Shown in pieces: positions 7,719 through 16,370 of a stretch of 64,000 nucleotides of DNA (position 1 is the first letter of the stretch; each line of letters opens with the position of its first letter). The notes under the pieces were generated by a model. The model was not told the DNA's origin and ran no database searches. It saw only the letters and a program-made list of their open reading frames with translations. The stretch comes from Caldisericum exile AZM16c01 (GTDB taxonomy: Bacteria > Caldisericota > Caldisericia > Caldisericales > Caldisericaceae): contig NC_017096.1 of assembly GCF_000284335.1 (NCBI RefSeq), forward strand, positions 558,001-622,000. Reading direction: 5' to 3'. A program made the translations under genes and the position numbers.

Positions 7719-9314
7719 TTATGCTGGTGGAATCTCCTTGAAAATCTTATTAGGGTCAACGCCTTCCTCTCTATTCTTGGACCACATATAGAGAGCGAAA
7801 AGCAGTCCAACAAGTATAAGAAGAGTAGTTACAACCATTGCAAGTGTGTTTTGCTCTGTTGTTACATTTAGTATCATCCACCAACCAATTGCAAACGCAA
7901 TTGCACCTAAAATTGATATGACAGGTACCTTTCCCCATTTGTACTGGAATGTGGATTTCTCATATAGGTCGGGACGAGCATACGGTAAAAACATTGCAGC
8001 AAGTCCCAAAGGCCAAATAAATACGAGGCATGTATAGTCTTCAAGTGCAAGCATTGCGGAAGATAACTGTGCACCTAATGAGTCTCCTAATCCTATGAAT
8101 ACTCCAATTATTGCAACAATTCCAACAAGATGATTTGCCCATGTAGGTGACCCAAGGCGTCCAATTTCTGTTAGTTTCAAAGGAAGCATTCTATCAAATG
8201 CCATTGCAAATATGCCACGAACACCCGCCATCCATATTATCATTGATGTGTTTATATACCAGAGGAAATAGCCAATTCCCAAGATAATTGAGAAAATAGT
8301 ATTCTTTCCGATTATTGCAGCATAGAATGGGATTGATGGCGCAGGAGGTGTTGTTCCTAAGACTCCCTTTAGTTCATCAAAATGGTTGTAATAAAGCCAG
8401 CTATATTCGGTTATAAAGTTGTATCCAAATGAGCGATAAACAGCAACTGCATTTAGCACATAGAGAATGCCAACTGCAATAAGACCTAAAACCATTCCCC
8501 TCATGTAAGATAATCTTGGTGTTTTTACCTCGGAGCCTACGTATGAAACAGCCTCAACTGCGGTATAAGCCCACAAAACCGAAAGGAGCATACCTTGCAT
8601 CGCCTGTCCTGGCGAAAGGAAAGAGTCTTTTATGTTTAGTTTTGTAGCAAGATCGTGTACCGCTTGGTATGAGTTTGTGCCAAAGATTACATTAAATGAA
8701 GGTTCGCCACTTTTTACGAAGAAGATAATAATTGCAATACCAGTTATTGCTAAAGGAATGTAAATGATTGCTCTCAAAATCCATTTGAGTTTGTCAATTC
8801 CAAGAAGCTCGAGTATCCACATTATAACAGTTAAAGCAAGCGCTATCCATAAACGTGTCCAGGGATTTGCAAGTCCTTCGCCAAGTGCAATAAGCGAAGC
8901 ATTTTTAGAAACAATACCTGCAATTTGAATACTTGAAGCAAGAGGAATAAGTCCAAGATAATTTAAGAAACCCACCGCAAGTGAAGCGCCTCCTCCAACG
9001 ACATAAGACCAATTAGGGATAAACCCAAGAATTGGATGCAAAACTCTTGAGATAACTACGTAAAGTGACCCGCTTCTTGGGAATGATGCTGAAAGAATTG
9101 CAAGAATTAATACAGGTGGAAGCCACACAAGAAGACCAACCAAAAATGCCAAAGTCATGTTTCCTCCAGGATAAAGCCCTGGAACCTTTACTGTGTAATA
9201 AGTCATGCCTGATGCTGCTGGCCCTGCAATGGTAAATAACAATACGTCCCACCAACTCAACTCTCTTACAAGGCCTGATGCCTTCCTTGTAAACACTACC
9301 GACTCCTCGTCCAT
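7719..9314 (-). CDS. APC-superfamily amino acid permease
   Basis: A 531-residue membrane protein with about 12-14 helices. It has the APC start pattern ELSWWDVLLFTIAGPAASG (residues 18-36), GSLYVVISRVLHP in the third helix region and the AVEAVSYVGSEVKTPR segment typical of amino acid permeases. It probably imports an amino acid by cation symport. Start ATG 9314 with AAAGGGGG upstream and a clear promoter at 9343-9370. The nearby aminotransferase and asparaginase genes suggest amino-acid use, but the specific substrate is not visible. Confidence 0.88.
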   Translation of the reverse strand: MDEESVVFTRKASGLVRELSWWDVLLFTIAGPAASGMTYYTVKVPGLYPGGNMTLAFLVGLLVWLPPVLILAILSASFPRSGSLYVVISRVLHPILGFIPNWSYVVGGGASLAVGFLNYLGLIPLASSIQIAGIVSKNASLIALGEGLANPWTRLWIALALTVIMWILELLGIDKLKWILRAIIYIPLAITGIAIIIFFVKSGEPSFNVIFGTNSYQAVHDLATKLNIKDSFLSPGQAMQGMLLSVLWAYTAVEAVSYVGSEVKTPRLSYMRGMVLGLIAVGILYVLNAVAVYRSFGYNFITEYSWLYYNHFDELKGVLGTTPPAPSIPFYAAIIGKNTIFSIILGIGYFLWYINTSMIIWMAGVRGIFAMAFDRMLPLKLTEIGRLGSPTWANHLVGIVAIIGVFIGLGDSLGAQLSSAMLALEDYTCLVFIWPLGLAAMFLPYARPDLYEKSTFQYKWGKVPVISILGAIAFAIGWWMILNVTTEQNTLAMVVTTLLILVGLLFALYMWSKNREEGVDPNKIFKEIPPA

Positions 9315-9342
9315 AGTTGCCCCCTTTCCTTAAGTTTTAAAA

Positions 9343-9370
9343 ATTATATGCATTTCGTTTTTGAAGTCAA
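9343..9370 (-). promoter_or_regulatory. Promoter of the APC permease gene
   Basis: Read on the minus strand: TTGACT (9370-9365), 16 bp spacer, TATAAT (9348-9343). The start codon lies 28 nt further on, leaving room for the AAAGGGGG ribosome site. Confidence 0.75.
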
Positions 9371-9433
9371 TATTTTAAGATGTGAATTTTTAATTTTTAT
9401 GGTAAAATAGAACATATTAATTTGGAGGTTAAA

Positions 9434-9775
9434 ATGACTAAAGCATCAAAAATTATTTTGGCAGTCTACTTTTTCTTCCTTGCGCTTGTTGCAATAATAG
9501 TGCCATGGAAGGTTAATCAGGCAATTGCCCAAGGAACAGTCCTTGTAAACTCAATTGGTTATGCACCGATTTGGTCAGTAAGGGGAGTTAGCTCGAATTA
9601 TGAAGCATTAACGGTCGATTTTGGGAGAGTTATTCTTGAAATAATCGCACTTACTGCTTTATTTGCAATTCCTTTTATCTTTACCTTAAATACCGATGAA
9701 GAAGAATATGAATATGTTGAACTTGAAGATTTTGTGGACGATGAGGAAGAAAATAACAAAGACATAGAGCAATAG
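9434..9775 (+). CDS. Small two-helix membrane protein with acidic tail
   Basis: A 113-residue protein of unknown function. A membrane helix (about 7-25), a short extracytoplasmic loop (VPWKVNQAIAQ to the DFGR region), a second helix (about 72-90) and a strongly acidic cytoplasmic tail (residues 91-113, mostly D and E). Start ATG 9434 is preceded by TTGGAGG; the upstream in-frame TTG is part of that site. Divergent from the permease, with a -10-like TAAAAT at 9403-9408, and ends at a strong terminator, so it is monocistronic. Confidence 0.7.
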   Translation: MTKASKIILAVYFFFLALVAIIVPWKVNQAIAQGTVLVNSIGYAPIWSVRGVSSNYEALTVDFGRVILEIIALTALFAIPFIFTLNTDEEEYEYVELEDFVDDEEENNKDIEQ

Positions 9776-9792
9776 AAAAAATTTAGTTTTTT

Positions 9793-9818
9793 AAAGAGGG
9801 CGAAAAGCCCTCTTTTTT
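9793..9818 (+). terminator. Intrinsic terminator after the small membrane protein gene
   Basis: AAAGAGGGC (9793-9801), loop GAAAA, GCCCTCTTT (9807-9815), then a T-run. A textbook rho-independent terminator. Confidence 0.9.
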
Positions 9819-9844
9819 ATTTTTTTTAAGAAAATTTAGTTTTC

Positions 9845-9873
9845 TTGACTTAATATGTAAAATCTGATATTAT
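9845..9873 (+). promoter_or_regulatory. Promoter of the aminotransferase gene
   Basis: TTGACT (9845-9850), 17-bp spacer, TATTAT (9868-9873), followed by AAAGGAGG and ATG at 9898. Confidence 0.78.
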
Positions 9874-9897
9874 TGGTAAACGAAAGGAGGTTTTACA

Positions 9898-11205
9898 ATG
9901 GGAAGCATTGTTATCAAAACTGAGATTCCCGGGCCAAAGAGCCGAGAAATCCGGAAGAAAAAAGAGACTTATGTGGCATCACCTCTTGAACCACTTGCGC
10001 CATTTTTTATAGCAAGAGGTGAAGGAGCAGTTGTTGAAGATGTTGACGGAAATAGATTCCTTGACTTTACTGGTGGTTGGGGCTGTCTTGTTGTAGGATA
10101 TTCTCCAAAACCGATCGTTGAAGCAATTCAAAAGCAGGCAGAAAATTATATTCATACTGATTTTACTTCTATCCCATATGAGCCTTACGCGGAACTTGCG
10201 AAAATGATAGCAGAACGAGCTCCAGGTAATTTTGAAAAGGCCGTTGCCTTTTTTAACTCAGGCGCTGAGGCTGTTGAAAATGCAGTGAAAATTGCACGAG
10301 GTTATACAAAGAGAAGGGCTGTGGTTGTTTTTGATGGTGCATTCCACGGAAGGACTTTACTTACAATGACAATGACTCACAGACCAATGCCATACAAATA
10401 TATCTTTGGTAGTGCACCTGATGTTTATAGAATTCCGAGACCAAATATTCATAGGAATAAGTATACTCCAAAAGATTTTGAAAGACTTCTTCTTGATACT
10501 GTTGCGCCTGATGACGTTGCAGCCGTTGTAATTGAACCAATCCAAGGGGAAGGTGGTTTTAATATCCCACAACCAGGGCTCTTAGAAGAGATTAGAAGAG
10601 TAACTGAAAAATATGGCATCCTTTTTGTTGCAGATGAGGTCCAGAGTGGTTATGGAAGAACAGGAAAGTTTTTTGCAGTTGAAAATTGGGGTGTGGTGCC
10701 GGATCTCATCTCATTAGGTAAGTCAATTGCAGCAGGTTTGCCGCTTTCAGCGGTAGTTGGAAGTAAGAAATTTTTTGATGCACTTCCAAAAGGATCCATC
10801 GGTTCAACTTTTGGTGGGAATCCTGTTGCTTGTGTTGCTGGTATTGAAGTAATTAAAATGATTGAGAGGGAGAAACTCCTCGATAGGGCTATCCACCTTG
10901 GGAAGATCATAAGAGAAAGATTTGAAGAATTCCAGAGAAAATATCCTGTTGTAAAGGAAGTTAGAGGCATTGGTGCAATGCAAGCAATAGAGTTTGTAAA
11001 AGACCATGATACCTGGGAACCAGATGCAGAGACATGCCAGGCAGTAATCCAAGAAGCGCTTAAAAACGGAGTTGTACTTGCTGGTGCAGGCTTACATAAG
11101 AACATAATAAGGTTGTTAATACCTCTTGTGATAACCGATGAACAACTCAAGGAAGGGCTTGATGTACTTGATAAAGCGATTGAAACTGTAACAAAGGGGA
11201 AATAA
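9898..11205 (+). CDS. Class III PLP aminotransferase (GABA aminotransferase or amino-acid racemase group)
   Basis: 435 residues of fold-type I PLP enzyme. Visible blocks are FFNSGAEAVENAVKIAR (cofactor phosphate site), FDGAFHGRT, the metal-free VIEPIQGEGGF, VADEVQSGYGRTGKF (Asp contacting the pyridine nitrogen) and LGKSIAAGLPLSAV with the Schiff-base lysine. The sequence is closest in style to 4-aminobutyrate aminotransferases of thermophiles. Some archaeal proteins of this group are broad-specificity amino-acid racemases, so either activity is possible. Start ATG 9898 after AAAGGAGG, own promoter, own terminator. The opposite-strand permease could supply substrate. Confidence 0.88.
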   Translation: MGSIVIKTEIPGPKSREIRKKKETYVASPLEPLAPFFIARGEGAVVEDVDGNRFLDFTGGWGCLVVGYSPKPIVEAIQKQAENYIHTDFTSIPYEPYAELAKMIAERAPGNFEKAVAFFNSGAEAVENAVKIARGYTKRRAVVVFDGAFHGRTLLTMTMTHRPMPYKYIFGSAPDVYRIPRPNIHRNKYTPKDFERLLLDTVAPDDVAAVVIEPIQGEGGFNIPQPGLLEEIRRVTEKYGILFVADEVQSGYGRTGKFFAVENWGVVPDLISLGKSIAAGLPLSAVVGSKKFFDALPKGSIGSTFGGNPVACVAGIEVIKMIEREKLLDRAIHLGKIIRERFEEFQRKYPVVKEVRGIGAMQAIEFVKDHDTWEPDAETCQAVIQEALKNGVVLAGAGLHKNIIRLLIPLVITDEQLKEGLDVLDKAIETVTKGK

Positions 11206-11229
11206 TAACAGTTATTAGAAAAATTGCAT

Positions 11230-11246
11230 GGGGGCTTTAAGCCCCC
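11230..11246. terminator. Bidirectional hairpin between convergent genes
   Basis: GGGGGCT (11230-11236), loop TTA, AGCCCCC (11240-11246). It serves the plus-strand aminotransferase; on the minus strand it overlaps the end of the PP-loop gene, whose TAA stop is the loop itself. The U-tracts on both sides are modest (CTTAACTTCTTT on plus; ATGCAATTTTT on minus). Confidence 0.7.
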
Positions 11247-12157
11247 TTAACTTCTTTAATAGAATCTAACGGATTATCGCTTACCTTCTTTGAGTACTTT
11301 ATCAATAATTCTTTTCCCTTATAAATTATGTTATCATTAATTTCATCGCTAAAACTTCTTATAAGCACACTTGGACCTGGAAAGTCGGGCACAAGCAAAA
11401 CATCATTGGATTTTCTAAGGTCTTCAAGGCGTTTATTTTCAAACTCGTTTCTTCCTACAATGAAAACAATTTTATCTTCGAAAAAAACTCTCCCATTTCT
11501 TAAGATTTGTGTGTCGTTTCCATCAAAACATGGGTTTATTTTCTTAAGTTCTTTTAGTCTTTTTGCAAATTCTGGGTCTGTCAAAATACAACCTGATGCA
11601 GGGGTTTCATATTCCTTAAGTCCAAAATCCTTTGCTAACTGTATCTGTCTCACTCTTGATTGTCCTTTAATATCAAGCATATGTTCTCGTTTAATGAGTC
11701 CTTTGCGTTCAGCTTCCGAAATTTTTAGGAGTTTTTGCGATAATGGTCGCACGATTTTTCCTTCAAGCCCAAGTGTTTTTTCCATTTCTTCGAAAACTTT
11801 ATCTCTCTGTGAAAAAGGCCTTTCATCGAGTACTTCTCCTGTTGCAATAAAATCAAATCCTTCTTTTTCCATTATTTCCTTTGCCCTTTTTATCATAAGC
11901 ATATGACAGTCTATACATGGATTCATATTTTTGCCATATCCATGAGGTGGGTTTTGCACAATTTTAAGGTGTTCTTCTGATATGTTTTCAATTCTCAACG
12001 TGAGTCCAATTTCTTCTGCAAATCTTTTTGCCTTTTCTGCCTTAAAAAAATAAGTTTCAAAAAAGACGGGCACAACTTCGATTCCCTCTTTCATAAGGAT
12101 AAGGCATGCAAGTTGTGAGTCTAAACCACCTGAAAATAGCACCAATGCCTTTGCCAC
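11237..12157 (-). CDS. PP-loop ATPase with NFACT-R-like C-terminal domain (tRNA thiolation-like)
   Basis: A 306-residue protein. The N-terminal PP-loop SGGLDSQLA (about residues 7-15) binds ATP for adenylation. NPCIDCHMLM (about 98-107) and a later Cys in ASGCIL resemble the paired cysteines of ThiI/MnmA-type tRNA thiolases. The C-terminal part has IVGRNEFENKRLEDL then PGPSVLIR, matching the pattern of the NFACT-R domain. It is therefore probably a tRNA sulfuration enzyme of a less studied branch; the modified base cannot be named. The start is GTG 12157 with GGAGG upstream; TTG 12169 begins inside that site. Divergent from the asparaginase gene. Confidence 0.75.
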   Translation of the reverse strand: MAKALVLFSGGLDSQLACLILMKEGIEVVPVFFETYFFKAEKAKRFAEEIGLTLRIENISEEHLKIVQNPPHGYGKNMNPCIDCHMLMIKRAKEIMEKEGFDFIATGEVLDERPFSQRDKVFEEMEKTLGLEGKIVRPLSQKLLKISEAERKGLIKREHMLDIKGQSRVRQIQLAKDFGLKEYETPASGCILTDPEFAKRLKELKKINPCFDGNDTQILRNGRVFFEDKIVFIVGRNEFENKRLEDLRKSNDVLLVPDFPGPSVLIRSFSDEINDNIIYKGKELLIKYSKKVSDNPLDSIKEVKGA

Positions 12158-12231
12158 ATTAACCTCCAACTCTAATTTGTATGAAATTATAACTGAAAAA
12201 GTAATGTTTTCAAAATGAGTTAAGTTTTAGA

Positions 12232-12237
12232 TATAAT
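12232..12237 (+). promoter_or_regulatory. -10 box of the asparaginase gene
   Basis: TATAAT at 12232-12237, 30 nt before the start codon; the -35 region (TTCAAA at 12209, 17-bp spacer) is weak. Confidence 0.5.
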
Positions 12238-12267
12238 AAAAAGGCATGAATATTGAGAGGAGGTAAA

Positions 12268-13113
12268 ATGAAAGCAATAATTGTACATGGTGGTGCAGGC
12301 GATGCAAAAATAACTCACGAAATTCCCGAAAGAGTCCAATTTGTAAAGAAGGTTGCAGAGGAAGGTTTTACGTTATTAAAAGAAGGGCTTGATGCAGTTG
12401 AAGTTGCAGTAAGAGCTGTAAAGATGCTTGAAGATCATCCCCTTTTTGATGCAGGTAGAGGTTCGTATCTAAATGAAGAGGGTTTCGTAGAAATGGATGC
12501 GGGCATTATGGATGGATCAAAATTATCAATTGGTGCAGTTGCGGGTGTTAGAAACGTAAAAAATCCGATTGAACTTGCTTACCTTGTAATGGAAAAGTCG
12601 AGCCACAATATCCTCATTGGAAATGGTGCAGAAAAATTTGGTAAAGAACACGGTGTAGAATTTGTCCCACCTTATTATTTCTATTCTGAACGAATTATAA
12701 AAATATTTGAAGGAACATATGGCGATACGGTTGGTGCAGTTGTGCTGGACGGGAAAAAAATCGTATCTGCGGTTTCAACAGGTGGAACACCCAAAAAGCA
12801 TGTTGGACGCGTCGGGGATTCTCCAATTGTTGGGTCTGGATTCTACGCAAATGACGAGTTTGGTGCAGTTTCAACTGGTATTGGTGAAGACATAATGAAA
12901 CTCGTTTTAAGTTTTAGAATTTCCCTATACTACCCTAAATACACAATTAACGAAGCGGTTAAGAATTGTATAGATGATCTTTCCAGGATTAATGGTCGTG
13001 CAGGTCTTATAGCACTTGATAAAAATGGTAACATTGGATACGCGTTTAATACGAAGGGAATGTTTTTCGCATATATAAAAGAAGGCCAGGATAGTGTCAT
13101 AGGAGGTTTTTAG
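12268..13113 (+). CDS. Isoaspartyl peptidase/L-asparaginase, Ntn-hydrolase type
   Basis: 281 residues of the plant-type (type III) asparaginase family. The N-terminal VHGGAG is the family opening, followed by FDAGRGSYLNEEG and MDAGIMDG. The autoprocessing site is GDTVGAVV near residue 154, where cleavage before Thr would free the catalytic threonine of the beta chain; GRVGDSPIVGSGFYA and STGIGE follow as expected. It hydrolyses L-asparagine or beta-aspartyl dipeptides. Somewhat shorter than the usual 310-320 residues. Start ATG 12268 preceded by AGAGGAGG; TTG 12253 is upstream of the site. Together with the asparagine synthetase at 48.8 kb this organism can both make and break asparagine. Confidence 0.88.
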   Translation: MKAIIVHGGAGDAKITHEIPERVQFVKKVAEEGFTLLKEGLDAVEVAVRAVKMLEDHPLFDAGRGSYLNEEGFVEMDAGIMDGSKLSIGAVAGVRNVKNPIELAYLVMEKSSHNILIGNGAEKFGKEHGVEFVPPYYFYSERIIKIFEGTYGDTVGAVVLDGKKIVSAVSTGGTPKKHVGRVGDSPIVGSGFYANDEFGAVSTGIGEDIMKLVLSFRISLYYPKYTINEAVKNCIDDLSRINGRAGLIALDKNGNIGYAFNTKGMFFAYIKEGQDSVIGGF

Positions 13114-13133
13114 GCTTGTAAAAAGGAGGAGAA

Positions 13134-14099
13134 ATGAAAAATTTAAAAAGATTAATTATTCTTGTTTTGTTTTTTACATTTTTGCCATTTGTTTCCGTTT
13201 TCGGATGGAATTCACATGGTTTAACGCTCTCGTATGTTGTTTCTAATATTGATTGGCTCAAGAATTATAATAGCATTATCATCACACCTTACACATATAA
13301 GAATTACGAGACAGAGCCTATAAATCCTGAGTTTCAAGTTAAGTATCTTGAAGGCAAAGTTGGTGATAAAACTGACGCTGTAACGATACTTACAACCTAT
13401 GCAGATGAACCTGATTGGGGACTTGACGAAAATATGAAACTATCAAATTTACAAGTTCTTACAGGTGGACCTCAAGGATATAGACACATGTACTACAAGA
13501 TGGGATTTATAACTGTAGGGACTGCACCAACGCAAATTGAATTTTGGTTTCACATGGCTGAAATTGCAAAATCTAAGGGTGATCTATACTGGACTTTTAG
13601 GTTTCTTGCAAGAGCACTCCATTATATGGAAGATATAACTCAACCATATCACGGCACTCCTGGTCCTACATCGATTATTTTAGGAAATATTTTTAGTGGA
13701 ATAAAAGGCCTTACGATAATGTGTTCAAATCACCATTATGCTCTTGAAGATTACCAGGGCTATATGGTGAAGATAGGAAACCCTGATTTTGTAAAAACTC
13801 TTCAAGAAAGATTTCTGCCAATAAATGAGGATAAGGTTAAATCACTTACAGACTTAGGAAAATTTGCGGCATCCTTAAACAGAGAAAGGGTAAAAGTTTT
13901 ATGGCCACTTGAAACGAAATTATTTGGAAATGACATTAACAGTAAAAAAGAGAAATTTAAGTTAACAGAGGATAAAATCAAAATGCTTGATCCTACAATT
14001 GAAGCAGAATATAATCAGGTTTTACTATATTCTCTTCGGTATTTTAATGGGTTTTCGAGATTACTACTTGAATATGCAAGAAAAAAGTTAGGTTTTTAG
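13134..14099 (+). CDS. Secreted zinc-dependent phospholipase C family protein
   Basis: A 321-residue protein with a signal peptide (residues 1-24, cleavage after VFG) that would expose Trp25 as the mature N-terminus, as in Clostridium alpha-toxin and Bacillus PLC, where Trp1 binds zinc. Other ligand candidates are in register: H28, D91 or D94, H118, then H163/D167/H173 (HYMEDITQPYH) and H201/E205 (HHYALED). The spacings 4, 10 and 4 equal those of alpha-toxin H126/D130/H136 and H148/E152. Length fits a catalytic domain without the C-terminal C2-like domain of toxins. Likely acts on phospholipids outside the cell. Start ATG after AAAAGGAGGAG; 20 nt behind the asparaginase gene; tail overlaps the phoU stop by 4 nt. 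Confidence 0.82.
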   Translation: MKNLKRLIILVLFFTFLPFVSVFGWNSHGLTLSYVVSNIDWLKNYNSIIITPYTYKNYETEPINPEFQVKYLEGKVGDKTDAVTILTTYADEPDWGLDENMKLSNLQVLTGGPQGYRHMYYKMGFITVGTAPTQIEFWFHMAEIAKSKGDLYWTFRFLARALHYMEDITQPYHGTPGPTSIILGNIFSGIKGLTIMCSNHHYALEDYQGYMVKIGNPDFVKTLQERFLPINEDKVKSLTDLGKFAASLNRERVKVLWPLETKLFGNDINSKKEKFKLTEDKIKMLDPTIEAEYNQVLLYSLRYFNGFSRLLLEYARKKLGF

Positions 14100-14764
14100 T
14101 TGTTTTCCTCTTTTTCAAAGTGGTGATGCTTGATTACTTTTCCTTCCCCAATATAAACTACATATTCACCAATATTGGTTGCCTGATCTGCAATTCTCTC
14201 CACATTTTCAGAAACCCGTATGATTAGGATTGCTCTGTTGATTGTCCTTGGGTCACTTAGCATGTATGTAATTAGCTCTCTTATAATTTGGTCATTTAGT
14301 TGATCTACAATATCATCTCTTATACAGATTTCTCTTCCTAATTTACTATCTTCGTTAACAAAAGCAGTAATTGCATCGTCAAGCATTTGTAATGCAGTCT
14401 CTGTCATTCTTGGAAGGTCTATGTATGGTTTTACATCTGGTTGTGGAATGAGTTCTCTTCCGAATTCCGCAATATTTACAGAAAGATCACCAACACGTTC
14501 GAGGTCTTTAACCATTTTTATAATCATAGCAACCTTTCTTAAGTTTTTTGCTTGTGGCGCGTAAAGAGCAAGCGTTTCAATTGCAAAGTCATCAATCTCA
14601 ATTTCAAGTTCATTTACTTGAGGTTCAAGTTCATTAATTACTTTTTCTGCCCAATCCATTCTCTTTTCTACTATGGCTCTTACGGATAATTTCACCATTT
14701 CTTCAGCAATTGAAGACATTTTCAAAATCTTTTCAGTTAATTCTTTTAGTCTATCTTCTAACAT
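14096..14764 (-). CDS. phoU: Phosphate regulator PhoU
   Basis: 222 residues, two repeats of the three-helix PhoU domain. Each carries an acidic metal-binding motif of the E/DxxxD type (ERVGDLSVNIAEF near 90; ENVERIADQATNIGEY near 195). PhoU links the Pst transporter to the PhoR kinase and represses the Pho response when phosphate is plentiful. It is the last gene of the pst operon, 8 nt after pstB, with GAGGTG before ATG 14764. Confidence 0.95.
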   Translation of the reverse strand: MLEDRLKELTEKILKMSSIAEEMVKLSVRAIVEKRMDWAEKVINELEPQVNELEIEIDDFAIETLALYAPQAKNLRKVAMIIKMVKDLERVGDLSVNIAEFGRELIPQPDVKPYIDLPRMTETALQMLDDAITAFVNEDSKLGREICIRDDIVDQLNDQIIRELITYMLSDPRTINRAILIIRVSENVERIADQATNIGEYVVYIGEGKVIKHHHFEKEENN

Positions 14765-14772
14765 CGTTCACC

Positions 14773-15525
14773 TCATCCAAATTTACCTTCAAGATAATCT
14801 TCAGTGAGTTTTTTCTTTGGAGTTGTAAATAGCCTTTCAGTCTTATCATATTCCACAAGTTCACCCATATAGAAAAATGCTGTGTAATCAGAAACTCTTC
14901 CTGCTTGCTGGATGTTGTGTGTTACAATTACTATCGTAAAGTCTCTTTTTAGTTTTTCAATAAGTCGCTCAAGTTGGAGTGTTGAGATTGGGTCTAAAGC
15001 CGATGCTGGTTCATCCATCAAAAGGACTTCTGGTTCTACGGCAATTGCTCTTGCGATGCAAAGTCTCTGCTGCTGCCCCCCAGAAAGGCTAAATGCAGAA
15101 TCGTTTAGTTTATCTTTTACCTCTTCATATAAATTTGCTTCCTTGAGTGCCCAAATAACCTTTTCCTCTATAAGTTTTTTGTCTTTAATCCCATGAATTT
15201 TTAAACCATATGCAACATTTTCAAAAATTGATTTAGGAAATGGATTCGGTTTCTGAAAGACCATTCCAACCTTTTTTCTTAGTTCAAAAACGTTTACATC
15301 TTTATCGTAAATATTTTTATTGTCCAGTAGAACCTCTCCTTCTAATGTTATATCTTCAAAGAAGTCGTTCATCCTATTTAGACTTCTCAAGAAAGTTGAT
15401 TTCCCGCAACCAGATGGTCCTATAATTGCTGTTACAGATTTTTCATATATATCAAGATTGATTTTCCTTAGTATTTGCTGTCTTTTTGTGTATGCCGAAA
15501 GATTTTTTACCGAAATTTTTACCAT
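14773..15525 (-). CDS. pstB: Phosphate ABC transporter ATPase PstB
   Basis: 250 residues with Walker [10 protein letters not shown] (about 35-43), Q-loop FQKPNPFP (the PNPFP sequence is typical of PstB), signature LSGGQQQR (about 145), Walker [12 protein letters not shown] and switch His in IVTHN. It energises phosphate import with PstC and PstA. The start overlaps the pstA stop by 7 nt, with GGAG 9 nt upstream. Confidence 0.97.
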   Translation of the reverse strand: MVKISVKNLSAYTKRQQILRKINLDIYEKSVTAIIGPSGCGKSTFLRSLNRMNDFFEDITLEGEVLLDNKNIYDKDVNVFELRKKVGMVFQKPNPFPKSIFENVAYGLKIHGIKDKKLIEEKVIWALKEANLYEEVKDKLNDSAFSLSGGQQQRLCIARAIAVEPEVLLMDEPASALDPISTLQLERLIEKLKRDFTIVIVTHNIQQAGRVSDYTAFFYMGELVEYDKTERLFTTPKKKLTEDYLEGKFG

Positions 15526-16370
15526 TTTTTATTGCTCCTATATCTATTTCTAATTATTATACCAGGCAAAGTAATTATAAAAACAACAATTATCAAAACT
15601 AATGCTGCGCCAAACGCAATGGGAACCTGTTTTTGTGGGAAAGTACCCTCAGTTAGTAATCCATAAATTGTGTATGGAAGTGCCATTACCGGTTCAAGAA
15701 TACTTTTTGGAAGACCTCTCGTATAGAATGTTGCTCCAGTAAAAAGAATTGGTGCGGTCTCTCCAATTGCTCTTCCTACACTTAGCAAAACTCCAGTTAT
15801 AATGTTTGGCATTGCCGTTTTTAAAACAATTTCAGTCGTTGTTTGCCATTTCGTTGCACCAAGTGCAAAAGAAGCATCTCTGAAATCTTTAGGAACAAGT
15901 TTTAAACTTTCAATAGTTGCTGAAATTATCGTTGGAAGCATAAGAAGCGATAGTGTTAAACTTCCTGCGATTAGTGATATCTTAAATCCAAGCATCTTTG
16001 AGAAAACTGCAAGTCCAAACAAACCAAAGATTATTGATGGAATACCCGAAAGCGTGTCAATGGCAAGACGTATTGAGTTTGTTATAATGTTTTCCTTTGT
16101 ATACTCAGAAAGGTAAATTCCTCCCAAAACACCAATAGGAACTGCAAAAATTGTTGCAAGTCCCACAAGGTATAAACTTCCAATGATTGCAGGGTAAATC
16201 CCACCTTCAGTAAAACTATTTCTTGGAACATCAATAATGAAATCAATTGAAATTACTTTCATACCTTTGGAAAGGATATAAAAAATAAGTGTAAATACGG
16301 TGACAAGCGTTATAAGTGCGGTTACTCTAAAAATTGTAAAAAGTAGAATTTCTTTTCTTGTTTTATCCAT
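15519..16370 (-). CDS. pstA: Phosphate ABC transporter permease PstA
   Basis: 283 residues, six membrane helices, an N-terminal helix at about 12-32 and the cytoplasmic EAA-type loop [22 protein letters not shown] that contacts Pst[13 protein letters not shown] is the characteristic following segment. Overlaps pstC by 8 nt and pstB by 7 nt, so translation is coupled along the operon. Confidence 0.96.
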   Translation of the reverse strand: MDKTRKEILLFTIFRVTALITLVTVFTLIFYILSKGMKVISIDFIIDVPRNSFTEGGIYPAIIGSLYLVGLATIFAVPIGVLGGIYLSEYTKENIITNSIRLAIDTLSGIPSIIFGLFGLAVFSKMLGFKISLIAGSLTLSLLMLPTIISATIESLKLVPKDFRDASFALGATKWQTTTEIVLKTAMPNIITGVLLSVGRAIGETAPILFTGATFYTRGLPKSILEPVMALPYTIYGLLTEGTFPQKQVPIAFGAALVLIIVVFIITLPGIIIRNRYRSNKKW

